64,000 bases of DNA from JBATTK01 sp049670505 (GCA_049670505.1 JBATTK010000007.1:27428-91427); one strand, 5' to 3'; shown: positions 1-8,860, numbered from the stretch's first letter. The notes: generated by a model from the sequence alone, not told the origin. Numbers and translations are program-made.

Positions 1-215
1 ATCCCACTAGATCCAACGGCCATTCCCTGCTATTCTAGTTTTAACTTTAGATATGAAACTACTATATTTATATGCAAAAATCAAGTCTTGGCAAACATAC
101 GAGCCAAACCTTAACGGTCATTATGAAAAAACGAGGAGGATATTTGGAAATCCATTTCTTCTATTTTGGATTTAGCCAAAAAAAATAAAACACCAACACA
201 ACAATATATACACGA
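1..215. other. Leading intergenic segment, nothing recognised
   Basis: This AT-rich stretch before the first gene has no convincing open reading frame, RNA gene or repeat. It presumably holds the promoter of the PaiB-like gene at 216, but I could not fix a clear -7 element. Confidence 0.4.
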
Positions 216-854
216 ATGTACAATCTCCCATACCATAAAGAGCAAGACGCAGCGGTTATTAAAGAATTTGTTGAACAGTACCCTTTTGCTTTTTTAACGG
301 GGTGCGATTCAGAAAACAGACCTGTTGCAACACAAGTACCGGTTTTTATTGAAGATAAGGATGGTAGGAAACTACTGCGAGGACATATAATGAAAAATAC
401 AGACCACCATAAAGCTTTTTTACATAATGAAAATGTACTTGCAGTTTTTACAGGTAAGCACACCTATGTAAGTGGTACTTGGTACAGCAATCCATATACG
501 GCATCTACTTGGAATTATATGAGCGTACACGCAAAAGGAATCATCAGATTTTTAGGCAATAGTGAGCTAGAAGATGTTCTTAGAATAACAACGCTACATT
601 TTGAAGGTCAGAACCACCAATCGACAACTGTATTTGATAATTTACCTTTAGAGTTCAAACAAAGAGTAATGGGTGCAATTGTAGCTTTTGAAGTTGAGGT
701 AAAAGAGATAGACACCGTTTTCAAATTAAGTCAGGACAGAGATGCCGAAAGCTACCAAAATATTATTAAGAAGCTTAAAGAAAAAGATGAAGATGCACGT
801 GTGATTGCAACTGAAATGGAAAAAAGAGCGAACGAGCTATTTTCTGATCATTAA
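216..854 (+). CDS. PaiB-like FMN-binding split-barrel protein
   Basis: This 212-residue protein matches the FMN-binding negative transcriptional regulator (PaiB) family, a split-barrel fold related to pyridoxamine 5'-phosphate oxidase. Visible family features are the N-terminal MYNLPYH, a GHIMKNTDHHK stretch near residue 75, the SGTWYSNP turn near residue 108 and TWNYMSVHAKG near residue 120. Family members bind FMN, and Bacillus PaiB was linked to repression of sporulation and protease genes; the role in Bacteroidota is unknown. The ATG at 216 gives the usual family length. The gene stands alone, 228 bp before the next coding start. No signal peptide, so it is cytoplasmic. The call is by motif recognition; the regulator label is inherited from the family name. 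Confidence 0.8.
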   Translation: MYNLPYHKEQDAAVIKEFVEQYPFAFLTGCDSENRPVATQVPVFIEDKDGRKLLRGHIMKNTDHHKAFLHNENVLAVFTGKHTYVSGTWYSNPYTASTWNYMSVHAKGIIRFLGNSELEDVLRITTLHFEGQNHQSTTVFDNLPLEFKQRVMGAIVAFEVEVKEIDTVFKLSQDRDAESYQNIIKKLKEKDEDARVIATEMEKRANELFSDH

Positions 855-1082
855 TATATGAATTATTACGCCGCAAGTCCCAAATCCAACAAAAAAAACT
901 AACTTACATTCTGCTGAATTCCTATACTCCCTAATCGTTTTGTTAGCGTTGAAATACTTCATTGCGGTTCCAATACTTCGAAAAACACGCTTCACTCATT
1001 GAAAAGACCTTCTCACTCATTGCTTATTTCAAATATCGTGGTCAACAACGAGATTTGTTTTAAATCATCAAATAAACCGACC

Positions 1083-4000
1083 ATGAAAAGACTTATACTC
1101 CTTATTTTTTTGTCCGTAAACGTTCAGGCTATTGCCCAAGAATCCCTTGAAATCATCTTGAAAGATTCAAGCAGATTAAAACTGACCAGTCTTAAAATAG
1201 AGGTCAAGATCATCGGTAATTTTGCTTCCACTACCTACGATATGAAATTCTACAACGACTTGGATAGCACCCTGGAAGGGGAATTGTCATTTCCCTTAGG
1301 AGAGGGACAAGCGGTATCCCGGTTCGCCATGGATGTGAACGACAAGCTACGTGAAGCCGTCATTGTGGAAAAGGAACTGGCACGTGTTGCGTTCGAAAGT
1401 ACCGTAAGACAAACTATTGATCCTGGATTATTGGAAAAGACCGAAGGCAACAACTACAAAGCAAGGGTATACCCTATCCTACCCAAAAAGCACAAGCATA
1501 TAGTGATAGGTTTTGAGCAAGAGCTAGCTACTATGAACCAGTTTCAAACCTACGAACTGCCCCTTGGAATACAGGAATCGCTTGATGACTTTTCGGTAAA
1601 TATTGAAGTGTTTGAAGGAGAAAGCCTTCCCAAAATAAAAAGTAGTAGCTATGACAACTTCTTTTTTAAAGAAAATAAAGATGTTTTTAGCGCTCGTTTA
1701 AACAAACAAAATCACGCTCCGACTAGCCCTATCATTGTACAAATACCAAATCTGGGCAGTAGGGACAAAGTGTTAAGCTATGGCGATTATTTCTATGTAT
1801 ATCAGACCCTTAAACCCAACACCAGATTAAAATCAAAACCCAAAAAAATAAGCTTGTTATGGGATGCTTCCCAATCCCTCCGAAATAGAAATTTAGATAA
1901 GGAATTGGGCCTGTTGGAAGACTACTTTCAATACCTGCAGGACGTAGATGTTCAATTCATTTCATTTAGCAATACCGTACATGAGAATAAGCGATTCAAA
2001 ATAGCGAACGGTAATTGGGAGGGTTTAAGGAAGTCCATTACGAAGGTGAACTATGATGGTGGAACATGCTTGAATCTATTTGGAGCATTGAACATTAAAT
2101 CGGACGAAACACTCCTATTTACGGATGGATTGGCAAATCTTGGAAATTTTTCAAAGGACGACAGGCAAGCTATTTACACCATAAACTCCACCGTTTCCGC
2201 AAATCATGAGGTTCTTGGTACAATAGCGACCTTATCGGGCGGTAACTATATCAATCTGGTACGATTACCACATGTGGCAGCGGTCAAAGCCTTAAAACAA
2301 GAAACTTATCAGTTTTTAGGAACCGCGCATAATAGCTCGATCAGTGAAGTATATCCCAAGAATAGAAGGAACGTCTCCGAGGATTTTTCAGTTACGGGAA
2401 GATTTTCTAAAGAAACCTCCATTCAACTACTATTCGGTTATAGGGGTAAAGTAACGGAACGTGTGGAGATTCCCATTAAAAAATCACAAGAAACAGCATT
2501 GGTCAAAAGACTATGGGCAAAACAAAAACTAAGCCATTTAAACCAGGATAAAGAGCAAAATAGAGCTGAGATACTTTCAATCGCCAAGCGATATTATTTG
2601 GTGACGGATTACACTTCCCTGTTGATTTTGGATAGAATTGAAGACTATGTACGTTATCGGATCGAACCTCCCAGTGAATTAAAAGCAGCGTACAAAGAAC
2701 GCATTCACGATCTGGCAGAAGAGGAAGCCGATCGGCAAGAAGAATTAAAATATCGAAAAGAAGAAATATTCGAAGATTACGAGGATATATTGAATTGGTA
2801 CGCTACCCAATATCCAAAGAAGAAGATAAAAGAACCAAAGAAAGATACATCAAATAGCATGGATCAAGCTACATCTACAAACCAAAATAATAACACCACA
2901 AGCCCTACCACCAATACTACCCGGGTAACCAGACTGCCCTCGTCGGCACATATAAATATGCATATAGATTCTACCCGGGGTATCGTTTCAGGAACCATAT
3001 TGGATAGTGATGGGCAGCCCCTTCCCGGCGCAAACGTTGTTGTAAAGGGGACCACTAATGGAACGACGGCCGATTTTGATGGCAATTTTAGTATCAATGC
3101 GGAACAGAATGACGAACTCGAATTTTCTTATGTAGGATATACCTCCGCAACTACAACAATTGGGGAAACCGATAATATTTCAATTTCATTGGATGAAGAT
3201 ATCTCGCGTTTAGAAGAAGTAGTTATTGTTGGATATGGTGCCGAAAAAGTAAGTCATATGACCAGTTCGGTAAGTTCGGTATCGCAATCTTTGTCGGGAC
3301 AAATGGCGGGCGTACAAATTACCCATACCGATGGTGAACCGGGGGCCGATACTTCGATAAGGATTAGGGGAGCAAGTTCAATTCCCAATGGTAACGATCC
3401 CTTATATATTATAGACGGAACAATATCCCCCAACAACCCTATGAAAGAGCTAAAGCCAGAGGATATAAATGGTATTCAGGTACTAAAAGCTTTAAGTGCT
3501 TCGGCAATCTATGGTTCAAGGGCGGCCAATGGTGTTATTATAATTACTACAAAAAAAGGCCTGGAAACAAATCAAGAAGCCATTGACGCATTCAATCAAA
3601 AAATCACTGAAAAAATAGAGTTGAAATCATGGAATCCCGATACGCCATATATCAAGATTCTGGAAAACGAACCTACCCTTGCATTGGCCTATCAAAAGTA
3701 TTTTGAAATTAGGGACGATTATTCCAACAGTCCAGCTTTTTATCTTGATGTATCCGATTTTTTTGATAAAAAGGGAAAATCAAAAATAGCGATTACCATC
3801 CTGACCAATCTGATTGAAATGGAGTTGAACAACCACGAACTTATGAAAGCTTTGGCCTATAAGTTGGAATATTTTAAACAATATGATTTGGCCGTGATCG
3901 TATATAAAAAAGTATTGGATTTAAGGCCCGAAGAACCACAATCCTATAGGGATTTGGCCTTGGCTTACGAACAGGTAGGAGAAATTCAAAAGAGTTTTGA

Positions 4001-4529
4001 TCTGCTCTATAAAATTTATAATGGGGAATTACTAGAAAAGGATCTTGATGAGCGATACTACGGCATTGAACAACTTGCCTATGTTGAATTGTCTAGATTA
4101 GTTCATAAATACGGTAAGAAGCTAAAACCGAAAAAAACTCAAAAAGCGTACTTTAAGGCACTTCCGGTCGCTGTCAGAATAGTTATCGATTGGAACCATA
4201 ATGATACGGATATTGATCTATGGGTAAAAGATCCAAAAGGCGAAACGGCCTCCTATGAAAATGTAGAAACCACTATTGGCGGCCATATGTCCGAAGATAT
4301 GACCGAAGGCTATGGCCCTGAGGAATTTATGCTAAAAGATGCCCCTAAAGGAGATTATCAGGTATTGGTGGATTATTATGCCGACAATGTGCAAAAGATA
4401 TCTGGTCCAACCATATTAAAGGTCACTTTGTTTACCAATTATGGCAGCGCCAATGAAGAAAGAAAAACTACGATTGTTCGACTGGATAAAGAGGAGGATG
4501 AACTTGAGGTAGGAAATCTGAAATTTTGA
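1083..4529 (+). CDS. VIT / vWA / SusC-type plug / TPR / DUF2135 multidomain protein
   Basis: The chosen ATG (1083) starts a clean signal peptide (MKRLILLIFLSVNVQAIAQ); an upstream in-frame TTG at 999 adds 28 non-signal residues and is less likely. The 1148-residue protein has, in order: a VIT domain (about 20-150); a vWA domain from about 254 with an intact MIDAS (DASQS, DGGT, FTDG); a charged linker; a Thr/Asn-rich linker (about 600-630); a carboxypeptidase-regulatory-like beta domain (about 631-705); a TonB receptor plug of SusC type (about 706-826, with EEVVIVGYG, RIRG and ANGVIIITTKKG); helical TPR-like repeats (about 856-1005); and a C-terminal DUF2135/YfaP domain (DWNHNDTDIDLWV). The plug is not followed by a beta-barrel, so this is not a transporter. 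It is probably periplasmic or surface-exposed and binds protein partners through vWA and TPR. Function unknown. Confidence 0.8.
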   Translation: MKRLILLIFLSVNVQAIAQESLEIILKDSSRLKLTSLKIEVKIIGNFASTTYDMKFYNDLDSTLEGELSFPLGEGQAVSRFAMDVNDKLREAVIVEKELARVAFESTVRQTIDPGLLEKTEGNNYKARVYPILPKKHKHIVIGFEQELATMNQFQTYELPLGIQESLDDFSVNIEVFEGESLPKIKSSSYDNFFFKENKDVFSARLNKQNHAPTSPIIVQIPNLGSRDKVLSYGDYFYVYQTLKPNTRLKSKPKKISLLWDASQSLRNRNLDKELGLLEDYFQYLQDVDVQFISFSNTVHENKRFKIANGNWEGLRKSITKVNYDGGTCLNLFGALNIKSDETLLFTDGLANLGNFSKDDRQAIYTINSTVSANHEVLGTIATLSGGNYINLVRLPHVAAVKALKQETYQFLGTAHNSSISEVYPKNRRNVSEDFSVTGRFSKETSIQLLFGYRGKVTERVEIPIKKSQETALVKRLWAKQKLSHLNQDKEQNRAEILSIAKRYYLVTDYTSLLILDRIEDYVRYRIEPPSELKAAYKERIHDLAEEEADRQEELKYRKEEIFEDYEDILNWYATQYPKKKIKEPKKDTSNSMDQATSTNQNNNTTSPTTNTTRVTRLPSSAHINMHIDSTRGIVSGTILDSDGQPLPGANVVVKGTTNGTTADFDGNFSINAEQNDELEFSYVGYTSATTTIGETDNISISLDEDISRLEEVVIVGYGAEKVSHMTSSVSSVSQSLSGQMAGVQITHTDGEPGADTSIRIRGASSIPNGNDPLYIIDGTISPNNPMKELKPEDINGIQVLKALSASAIYGSRAANGVIIITTKKGLETNQEAIDAFNQKITEKIELKSWNPDTPYIKILENEPTLALAYQKYFEIRDDYSNSPAFYLDVSDFFDKKGKSKIAITILTNLIEMELNNHELMKALAYKLEYFKQYDLAVIVYKKVLDLRPEEPQSYRDLALAYEQVGEIQKSFDLLYKIYNGELLEKDLDERYYGIEQLAYVELSRLVHKYGKKLKPKKTQKAYFKALPVAVRIVIDWNHNDTDIDLWVKDPKGETASYENVETTIGGHMSEDMTEGYGPEEFMLKDAPKGDYQVLVDYYADNVQKISGPTILKVTLFTNYGSANEERKTTIVRLDKEEDELEVGNLKF

Positions 4530-4806
4530 TTTATAAATATTTAAGGTTGTGTGAGAATAGTAAAAAGATTTCCCGATATAAACGCGAAGCGCTTAATTTC
4601 CGTTCCCGTTCCCAGATCAACTGATATCGGATATAAGCCTCAATGGAAAATTATCTCCACAGCATTTGAAACAGCATAAAATCATATTTCAAAATAAGTC
4701 CGTTTGCCCTACCTTTGAAAAACTTAGAATCCAACACTTTTTGATTCGTAAGAGATTGCAAACAAACTACTATAAAATGTTGAACTCATTGATAAAACCG
4801 GAACAA
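4530..4806. other. Intergenic region before the DUF4198 gene
   Basis: This stretch holds the candidate -7 element at 4710 and otherwise no recognisable feature. An in-frame ATG at 4666 exists but lies upstream of that element and would put 47 non-signal residues ahead of the signal peptide. Confidence 0.45.
4710..4717 (+). promoter_or_regulatory. Candidate Bacteroidota -7 promoter element
   Basis: TACCTTTG matches the TAnnTTTG consensus of the Bacteroidota primary sigma factor. It would start transcription near 4724, about 80 bases before the ATG at 4807, which supports that start over 4666. No convincing -33 TTTG was seen at the usual distance. Confidence 0.4.
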
Positions 4807-5604
4807 ATGAAAAGATTGCCCATTTTAATTATTTTATACTTGCTATTGTGCTCGCACGAGTTGTTTCTAAAAATAGACTCCTATTATTTGGACACGAACG
4901 AATCAACGGAGCTGTATCTATTTAACGGAACGTTTGATAAAAGCGAAAATGTCATCACCAGGGACAGAATCATAAATGCAAGGGTCGTTGGCCCTCAATA
5001 CGATTACTATCCGAAGGAAGGAGATTATTATGATAACGATAAGATTACCTACCTGAAATTGGATGCCGGAGACGAAGGTACTTACACCGCCGGTGTTTCT
5101 ACCTTGCCCAAAATGATAGAGTTGAATGCGGCAGATTTTAAGGAATACTTGGAACATGAGGGACTTACCGATTTAATTGCCAAGCGCGAAAATCAGGGAA
5201 TTTCAAATACACCGGCCCGGGAGAAATATTCAAAACATGTAAAGGCAATTTTACAGGTTTCCGATACAAGAACGGATCATTTTGCAACGGAATTAGGTTA
5301 TCCCATAGAGTTCGTTCCCTTAAACAATCCATATGATCTAAGTAAAGGGGATTCCATTTCCTTTAAGTTATTGCGTAACGGCAAGCCCCTTCCCGATCAA
5401 GTTGTTCATTACAGCTCTCGTTCGGATTCCAACTATAGGAACCCTGAGGAAAATTCGACCAGAACGGATGAAAATGGGGTTTTGACCATTACATTGGACG
5501 AATCGGGAAAATGGTACGTGGCAGCGATTCATATGACCGAAAGCGGGGTCAAGGAAATCGACTACGAATCCAACTGGGCCACATTGACCTTTGAAATACG
5601 GTGA
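4807..5604 (+). CDS. DUF4198-family secreted protein, possible nickel/cobalt-handling accessory
   Basis: This 265-residue protein starts at ATG 4807, directly at a signal peptide (MKRLPILIILYLLLCSH). The mature protein begins HELFLKIDSYYL, the hallmark of DUF4198 proteins, which typically open with an AH(E/D)-F/W-L motif, and it ends with an Ig-like beta-sandwich region containing TDENGVLTITLDESGKW. DUF4198 proteins are often found beside nickel or cobalt uptake genes. Here the protein lies immediately upstream of a [NiFe] hydrogenase locus, so periplasmic nickel handling is an attractive inference. The N-terminal histidine is a possible metal ligand. The family call is fairly firm; the nickel role is inference. 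Confidence 0.7.
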   Translation: MKRLPILIILYLLLCSHELFLKIDSYYLDTNESTELYLFNGTFDKSENVITRDRIINARVVGPQYDYYPKEGDYYDNDKITYLKLDAGDEGTYTAGVSTLPKMIELNAADFKEYLEHEGLTDLIAKRENQGISNTPAREKYSKHVKAILQVSDTRTDHFATELGYPIEFVPLNNPYDLSKGDSISFKLLRNGKPLPDQVVHYSSRSDSNYRNPEENSTRTDENGVLTITLDESGKWYVAAIHMTESGVKEIDYESNWATLTFEIR

Positions 5605-5687
5605 ACCTTCAGCTAATAATTCAAGGTTTATACGTTTAATACAGGACTTTCTGTTTCCAGTAGTCAGTTTCAGGTTTCAGGTTTAAA

Positions 5688-5715
5688 GTTCAAGGTTTTG
5701 GTTTCCAGTTTCTGA
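5688..5715 (+). repeat. 28-bp direct repeat, copy 1
   Basis: The sequence from GTTCAAGG to TTTCTGA here is identical over 28 bases to 5805-5832. The copies start 117 bp apart within the low-complexity tract. Confidence 0.85.
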
Positions 5716-5804
5716 ATACTGATTACTGAATACCGATTTCTGGTCTTTCGTCCTTTGTCTTTTTTCTTTAATCTTTTCTCTTTTTTCCTTGTTCAAAGTT
5801 CAAG

Positions 5805-5832
5805 GTTCAAGGTTTTGGTTTCCAGTTTCTGA
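5805..5832 (+). repeat. 28-bp direct repeat, copy 2
   Basis: Exact second copy of 5688-5715. The flanks differ after TTTCTGA (ATACTG in copy 1, TTTCTGG in copy 2). Confidence 0.85.
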
Positions 5833-5930
5833 TTTCTGGTTTCTGGTTTTGTCTTTCGTCTTTCTTCACGCTACTGAATACTAACTACTGCTTACTATTT
5901 GACCACATGCCTTCAATACAATTGCAAGCG

Positions 5931-5965
5931 ATCACTCAGGCACCCAAATATGGTCATTGAGTGAT
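5931..5965. promoter_or_regulatory. Inverted repeats upstream of the hydrogenase locus
   Basis: ATCACTCA (5931-5938) and TGAGTGAT (5958-5965) are perfect 8-bp arms around a 19-base loop. An overlapping palindrome GATTTTC-GAATA-GAAAATC follows at 5963-5981. They could form an RNA hairpin or protein-binding sites about 235-285 bp before the small-subunit start. The role is unknown. Confidence 0.35.
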
Positions 5966-6214
5966 TTTCGAATAGAAAATCGTATCGAAATGACATTGGA
6001 CCTAATACAATCCTTTTTCAAATTGTTTAAGTATGGGAAGACGCCCAATAATACAAAAGTCCGCCATTTCGGCACCCTTGTCCAACCGGTTTTATTTCAA
6101 CCTTAAACAAATTATCTAGAATGATTAAAAAGAAGATACTAATTCCTCATTTTTTTGTTAATTCATGCTTAATTACATAATTTAATTACCTCTTTAATAA
6201 CAAATCAACAAAAT

Positions 6215-7174
6215 ATGGCAAACGTATTATGGTTACAGGGAGGAGCATGTAGTGGTAACACCATGTCCTTTCTGAATGCCGAAGAACCCACGGTAGTAGA
6301 ACTCATTACCGACTTTGGCCTAAACATTTTGTGGCATCCCACTACGGGTCTGCAAATCGGAGATCAAGTTCAGGATTTATTAAAGGATATCCTTGCAGGG
6401 AAGGTACAGATGGATATTTTGGTATATGAAGGTTCCTTAGTACAGGGGCCCGATAATACCGGGACAATGAATTTCTTTGCAGACCGTCCAATGATGGATT
6501 GGATCAAGGAATTATCTACCGTGGCCGGTTATGTGGTGGCCATAGGGGACTGTGCTACTTGGGGCGGTATTCCAGCTGTTCCCCCAAACCCCAGTGAGTC
6601 TACGGGACTACAATTCCATAAAAAGAAAAAAGGAGGTTTTCTTGGGGCGGACTATGTTTCCAAAGGAGGTTTGCCTGTAATCAATATCCCTGGTTGTCCT
6701 GCACATCCGGATTGGATCACCCAAATTCTGGTTGCTATTTCGGTGGGAAGAATCGGTGATGTGGTCATAGACGATTATCACAGGCCAAAAACTTTCTTTA
6801 CCAATTTTGTACAGGACGGATGTACCAATGTTACCAATTTTGCCCAGAAAGTTGATGGAGGATTTGGTAGAAGGGGAGGATGCCTGTTCTATGAAGTAGG
6901 TTGTAGAGGACCTATGACACGTGCTAGCTGTAATAATATATTATGGAATAGGCAATCTAGTAAAACCCGGACCAACCATCCTTGTCTAGGATGCACCGAA
7001 CCAGGTTTCCCACATCATGACTTAATGAAAGGAAGCGTGTTCAACACCATGAAATATTTAGGTTTTCTTCCCAAGGAAGTTCCTGAAGGCAGAACAAAAC
7101 TTGCCTATTACATAGAGGCCGGTTTCCAAAAAGTATTGCCTAAAAATCATCAAGTTATGGAAACTTCTAAATAG
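6215..7174 (+). CDS. hupS: [NiFe] hydrogenase small subunit, group 2a-like
   Basis: This 319-residue electron-transfer subunit carries iron-sulfur clusters from the NiFe site to an acceptor. It has no Tat signal and no C-terminal anchor, so the enzyme is cytoplasmic or peripherally membrane-bound. By order and spacing the ligands map as: proximal C12, C113, C161 with Asn15 where classical enzymes have a fourth Cys; distal C203, C223, C230 with Gln200 in place of the usual His; medial C239, C257, C260. All three sites therefore keep only three cysteines, consistent with three [3Fe-4S] clusters as reported for mycobacterial Huc. The opening WLQGGACSGNTMSFLNAEEP strongly resembles that group. 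It is the first gene of a 12-kb co-directional locus, 21 bp before the large subunit. Confidence 0.93.
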   Translation: MANVLWLQGGACSGNTMSFLNAEEPTVVELITDFGLNILWHPTTGLQIGDQVQDLLKDILAGKVQMDILVYEGSLVQGPDNTGTMNFFADRPMMDWIKELSTVAGYVVAIGDCATWGGIPAVPPNPSESTGLQFHKKKKGGFLGADYVSKGGLPVINIPGCPAHPDWITQILVAISVGRIGDVVIDDYHRPKTFFTNFVQDGCTNVTNFAQKVDGGFGRRGGCLFYEVGCRGPMTRASCNNILWNRQSSKTRTNHPCLGCTEPGFPHHDLMKGSVFNTMKYLGFLPKEVPEGRTKLAYYIEAGFQKVLPKNHQVMETSK

Positions 7175-7195
7175 CATCAACTTAAAAAGAAAAAA

Positions 7196-8788
7196 ATGTC
7201 AGTTACAGAATTAAACATATCCCCCGTTGGCAGAGTAGAGGGCGATCTGGACGTTAAAGTATATATAGACAATGGGAAAGTTACCCGTGCCCATACGCAG
7301 GCCGCTATGTTCAGGGGCTTTGAAAAAATTATGGCCGGAAAAGATCCTCAATCCGGTCTAATCGTAACTCCTAGAATTTGTGGTATCTGTGGAGGGTCAC
7401 ACTTGTATTGTGCATCCTCGGCGTTGGATACCGCTTGGGGAACCAAACTTACTCCCAACGCGCTACTATTAAGGGCCATTGGGCAAGCATCCGAGACTTT
7501 ACAGAGTATTCCAAGATGGTACTATGCCATTTTTGCAACGGATTTGGCGAACAAGAAGTATGCCGATCAACCCTTGTATCAAGAGGTGGTAAAACGTTGG
7601 TCCGCCTATGTAGGTGAAACATTTCAAATTGGATTGACCGCCAGTGGACTCCCCGTACAGATATATGCTTTGTTCGGTGGCCAATGGCCGCACTCCAGCT
7701 ACATGGTCCCTGGGGGTGTAATGTGTGCCCCTACCCTAAAGGATATTACAAGGGCCTACGCTATATTGGCCCAATTTAAAAATGATTGGTTAGAACCGGT
7801 TTGGTTGGGATGCTCCATTGAACGCTATATGGAAATCAAATCCTGGGACGATATGTTGGCCTGGGTAGAAGAAAACGAGTCACAAAAAAATAGCGATCTG
7901 GGACTATTGATCCGGGCCGGATTGGAGTTTGGCCTGGATAAATTTGGACAAGGGGTAGGTAAGTTTTTGGCAACAGGAACTTATTTGCATAAGGATATGT
8001 ATAATAATCCAACGATCGAAGGTAGAAATGCAGCATTGATTTCCTCCAGTGGTTTCTTTGATGGCGAAAACTATCATGAATTCGATCATATGAAAGTGAG
8101 CGAGCATGTGAAGCACTCTTGGTACAACGATCAAGAAGACGGTCTGCATCCATGGGATGAACCGCTTCCAACACCGGCCAAATCCCAACCTTTGCACGAT
8201 AGTGATTTTGACGGACAATACAGCTGGTCCAAATCGCCACGCTATGATGGTCATGCGGCAGAAGCAGGACCTTTAGCGAGAGTGGTAATGAATGCCAATC
8301 CTAATAATAAAGAACACCAAATTAGAGATCCCTTATTCGGGGATATCATAAAAAAAATAGGGCCTAGCGTATTTACCCGGGTCTTGGCCAGAATGCACGA
8401 GGCTCCAAGAATCTATAAGTTTATAGAACAGTGGTTGTCCGAAATAGATTTGGACGGCGAGTTCTACGTAAAGCCCGTAGAAAAGGATGGAAAAGGCTTC
8501 GGTGCCACGGAAGCTGCACGGGGTGCTTTGGCACACTGGATAGAAATAAAGGACGGAGTAATCAAAAATTATCAGGTAATGGCACCTACTACATGGAATG
8601 TAGGGCCACAGGATGGTAATGATAATCCGGGGCCTATAGAAACGGCCTTATTGGGAACAACCATAGAAGACCCTCTGGATCCTGTGGAAGTGGGTATCGT
8701 GGCCCGCTCCTTTGACTCCTGTTTGGTATGTACCGTACATGCCCATGATGCCAAAAGCGGCGCAGAGCTATCACGGTTTAAACTATAA
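7196..8788 (+). CDS. hupL: [NiFe] hydrogenase large subunit, group 2a-like
   Basis: This 530-residue catalytic subunit holds the NiFe(CN)2CO centre that splits H2. The L1 motif is RICGICGGSH (C62, C65) and the L2 motif is FDSCLVCTVH (C509, C512). After nickel insertion the endopeptidase is expected to cut after His515, removing a 15-residue tail that starts AHD. The opening SPVGRVEGDLDV and the long middle with FGGQWPHSS and GQGVG match group 2a enzymes (cyanobacterial HupL, mycobacterial HucL) rather than membrane-bound group 1. The family role is uptake of H2, in some members at trace concentrations. No cytochrome b or HoxKG-type partner is encoded nearby. Confidence 0.95.
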   Translation: MSVTELNISPVGRVEGDLDVKVYIDNGKVTRAHTQAAMFRGFEKIMAGKDPQSGLIVTPRICGICGGSHLYCASSALDTAWGTKLTPNALLLRAIGQASETLQSIPRWYYAIFATDLANKKYADQPLYQEVVKRWSAYVGETFQIGLTASGLPVQIYALFGGQWPHSSYMVPGGVMCAPTLKDITRAYAILAQFKNDWLEPVWLGCSIERYMEIKSWDDMLAWVEENESQKNSDLGLLIRAGLEFGLDKFGQGVGKFLATGTYLHKDMYNNPTIEGRNAALISSSGFFDGENYHEFDHMKVSEHVKHSWYNDQEDGLHPWDEPLPTPAKSQPLHDSDFDGQYSWSKSPRYDGHAAEAGPLARVVMNANPNNKEHQIRDPLFGDIIKKIGPSVFTRVLARMHEAPRIYKFIEQWLSEIDLDGEFYVKPVEKDGKGFGATEAARGALAHWIEIKDGVIKNYQVMAPTTWNVGPQDGNDNPGPIETALLGTTIEDPLDPVEVGIVARSFDSCLVCTVHAHDAKSGAELSRFKL

Positions 8789-8808
8789 CGGATAAAGTAA
8801 TTTTAATG

Positions 8809-8839
8809 GACCTGTTAGGTTATGGAAACCTAACAGGTC
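8809..8839 (+). promoter_or_regulatory. Stable intercistronic hairpin after hupL
   Basis: GACCTGTTAGGTT (8809-8821) and AACCTAACAGGTC (8827-8839) form a perfect 13-bp stem with a 5-base loop. It sits in the 72-bp gap between hupL and the endopeptidase gene. It lacks a T-run, so it is more likely an RNA stability or processing element, or a partial attenuator that keeps structural-gene mRNA above accessory-gene mRNA, than a full terminator. Confidence 0.65.
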
Positions 8840-8860
8840 TCCATGTATAAATCCATATCT

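Larger units (their letters stand above)
5640..5896. repeat. Degenerate pyrimidine/TTTC-rich tandem-like repeat tract
   Basis: The tract alternates short related words (CAGTTTC, AGGTTTC, CTGGTTTCTGG, TACTGAATAC, GTCTTTCGTC) without coding potential. It includes an exact 28-bp duplication reported separately. Similar tracts occur between genes in marine Flavobacteriaceae as far as I recall; their function is not established. Confidence 0.7.
5605..6214. other. 610-bp repeat-rich spacer upstream of the hydrogenase genes
   Basis: No gene is visible. The first half (about 5640-5896) is low-complexity sequence built from variants of GTTTCCAGTTTCTGG, GTTCAAGG, CTTTCGTC and TACTGA. The second half has ordinary composition with small palindromes (5931-5965 and 5963-5981). 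The hydrogenase promoter should lie between about 6000 and 6200, but I found no perfect -7 element; TACATAAT at 6174 after TTTTTTG at 6151 is the best weak candidate. Confidence 0.6.

Noticed and set aside
3200..3560. Plug domain as part of a truncated SusC/TonB receptor gene
   Set aside because: The reading frame continues without a break into TPR-like and DUF2135 domains and there is no barrel sequence nearby, so it is a genuine fusion rather than a broken receptor.
5983..5999. ATGACATT upstream of the hydrogenase as a fourth copy of the CRP/FNR-type palindrome
   Set aside because: Only the left half-site matches; the right half reads GGACCT and there is no -7 element at the right distance.
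7836..8254. Two long minus-strand open frames opposite hupL
   Set aside because: They lie entirely inside a clearly conserved hydrogenase large subunit and show no family features; they are codon-bias shadows.
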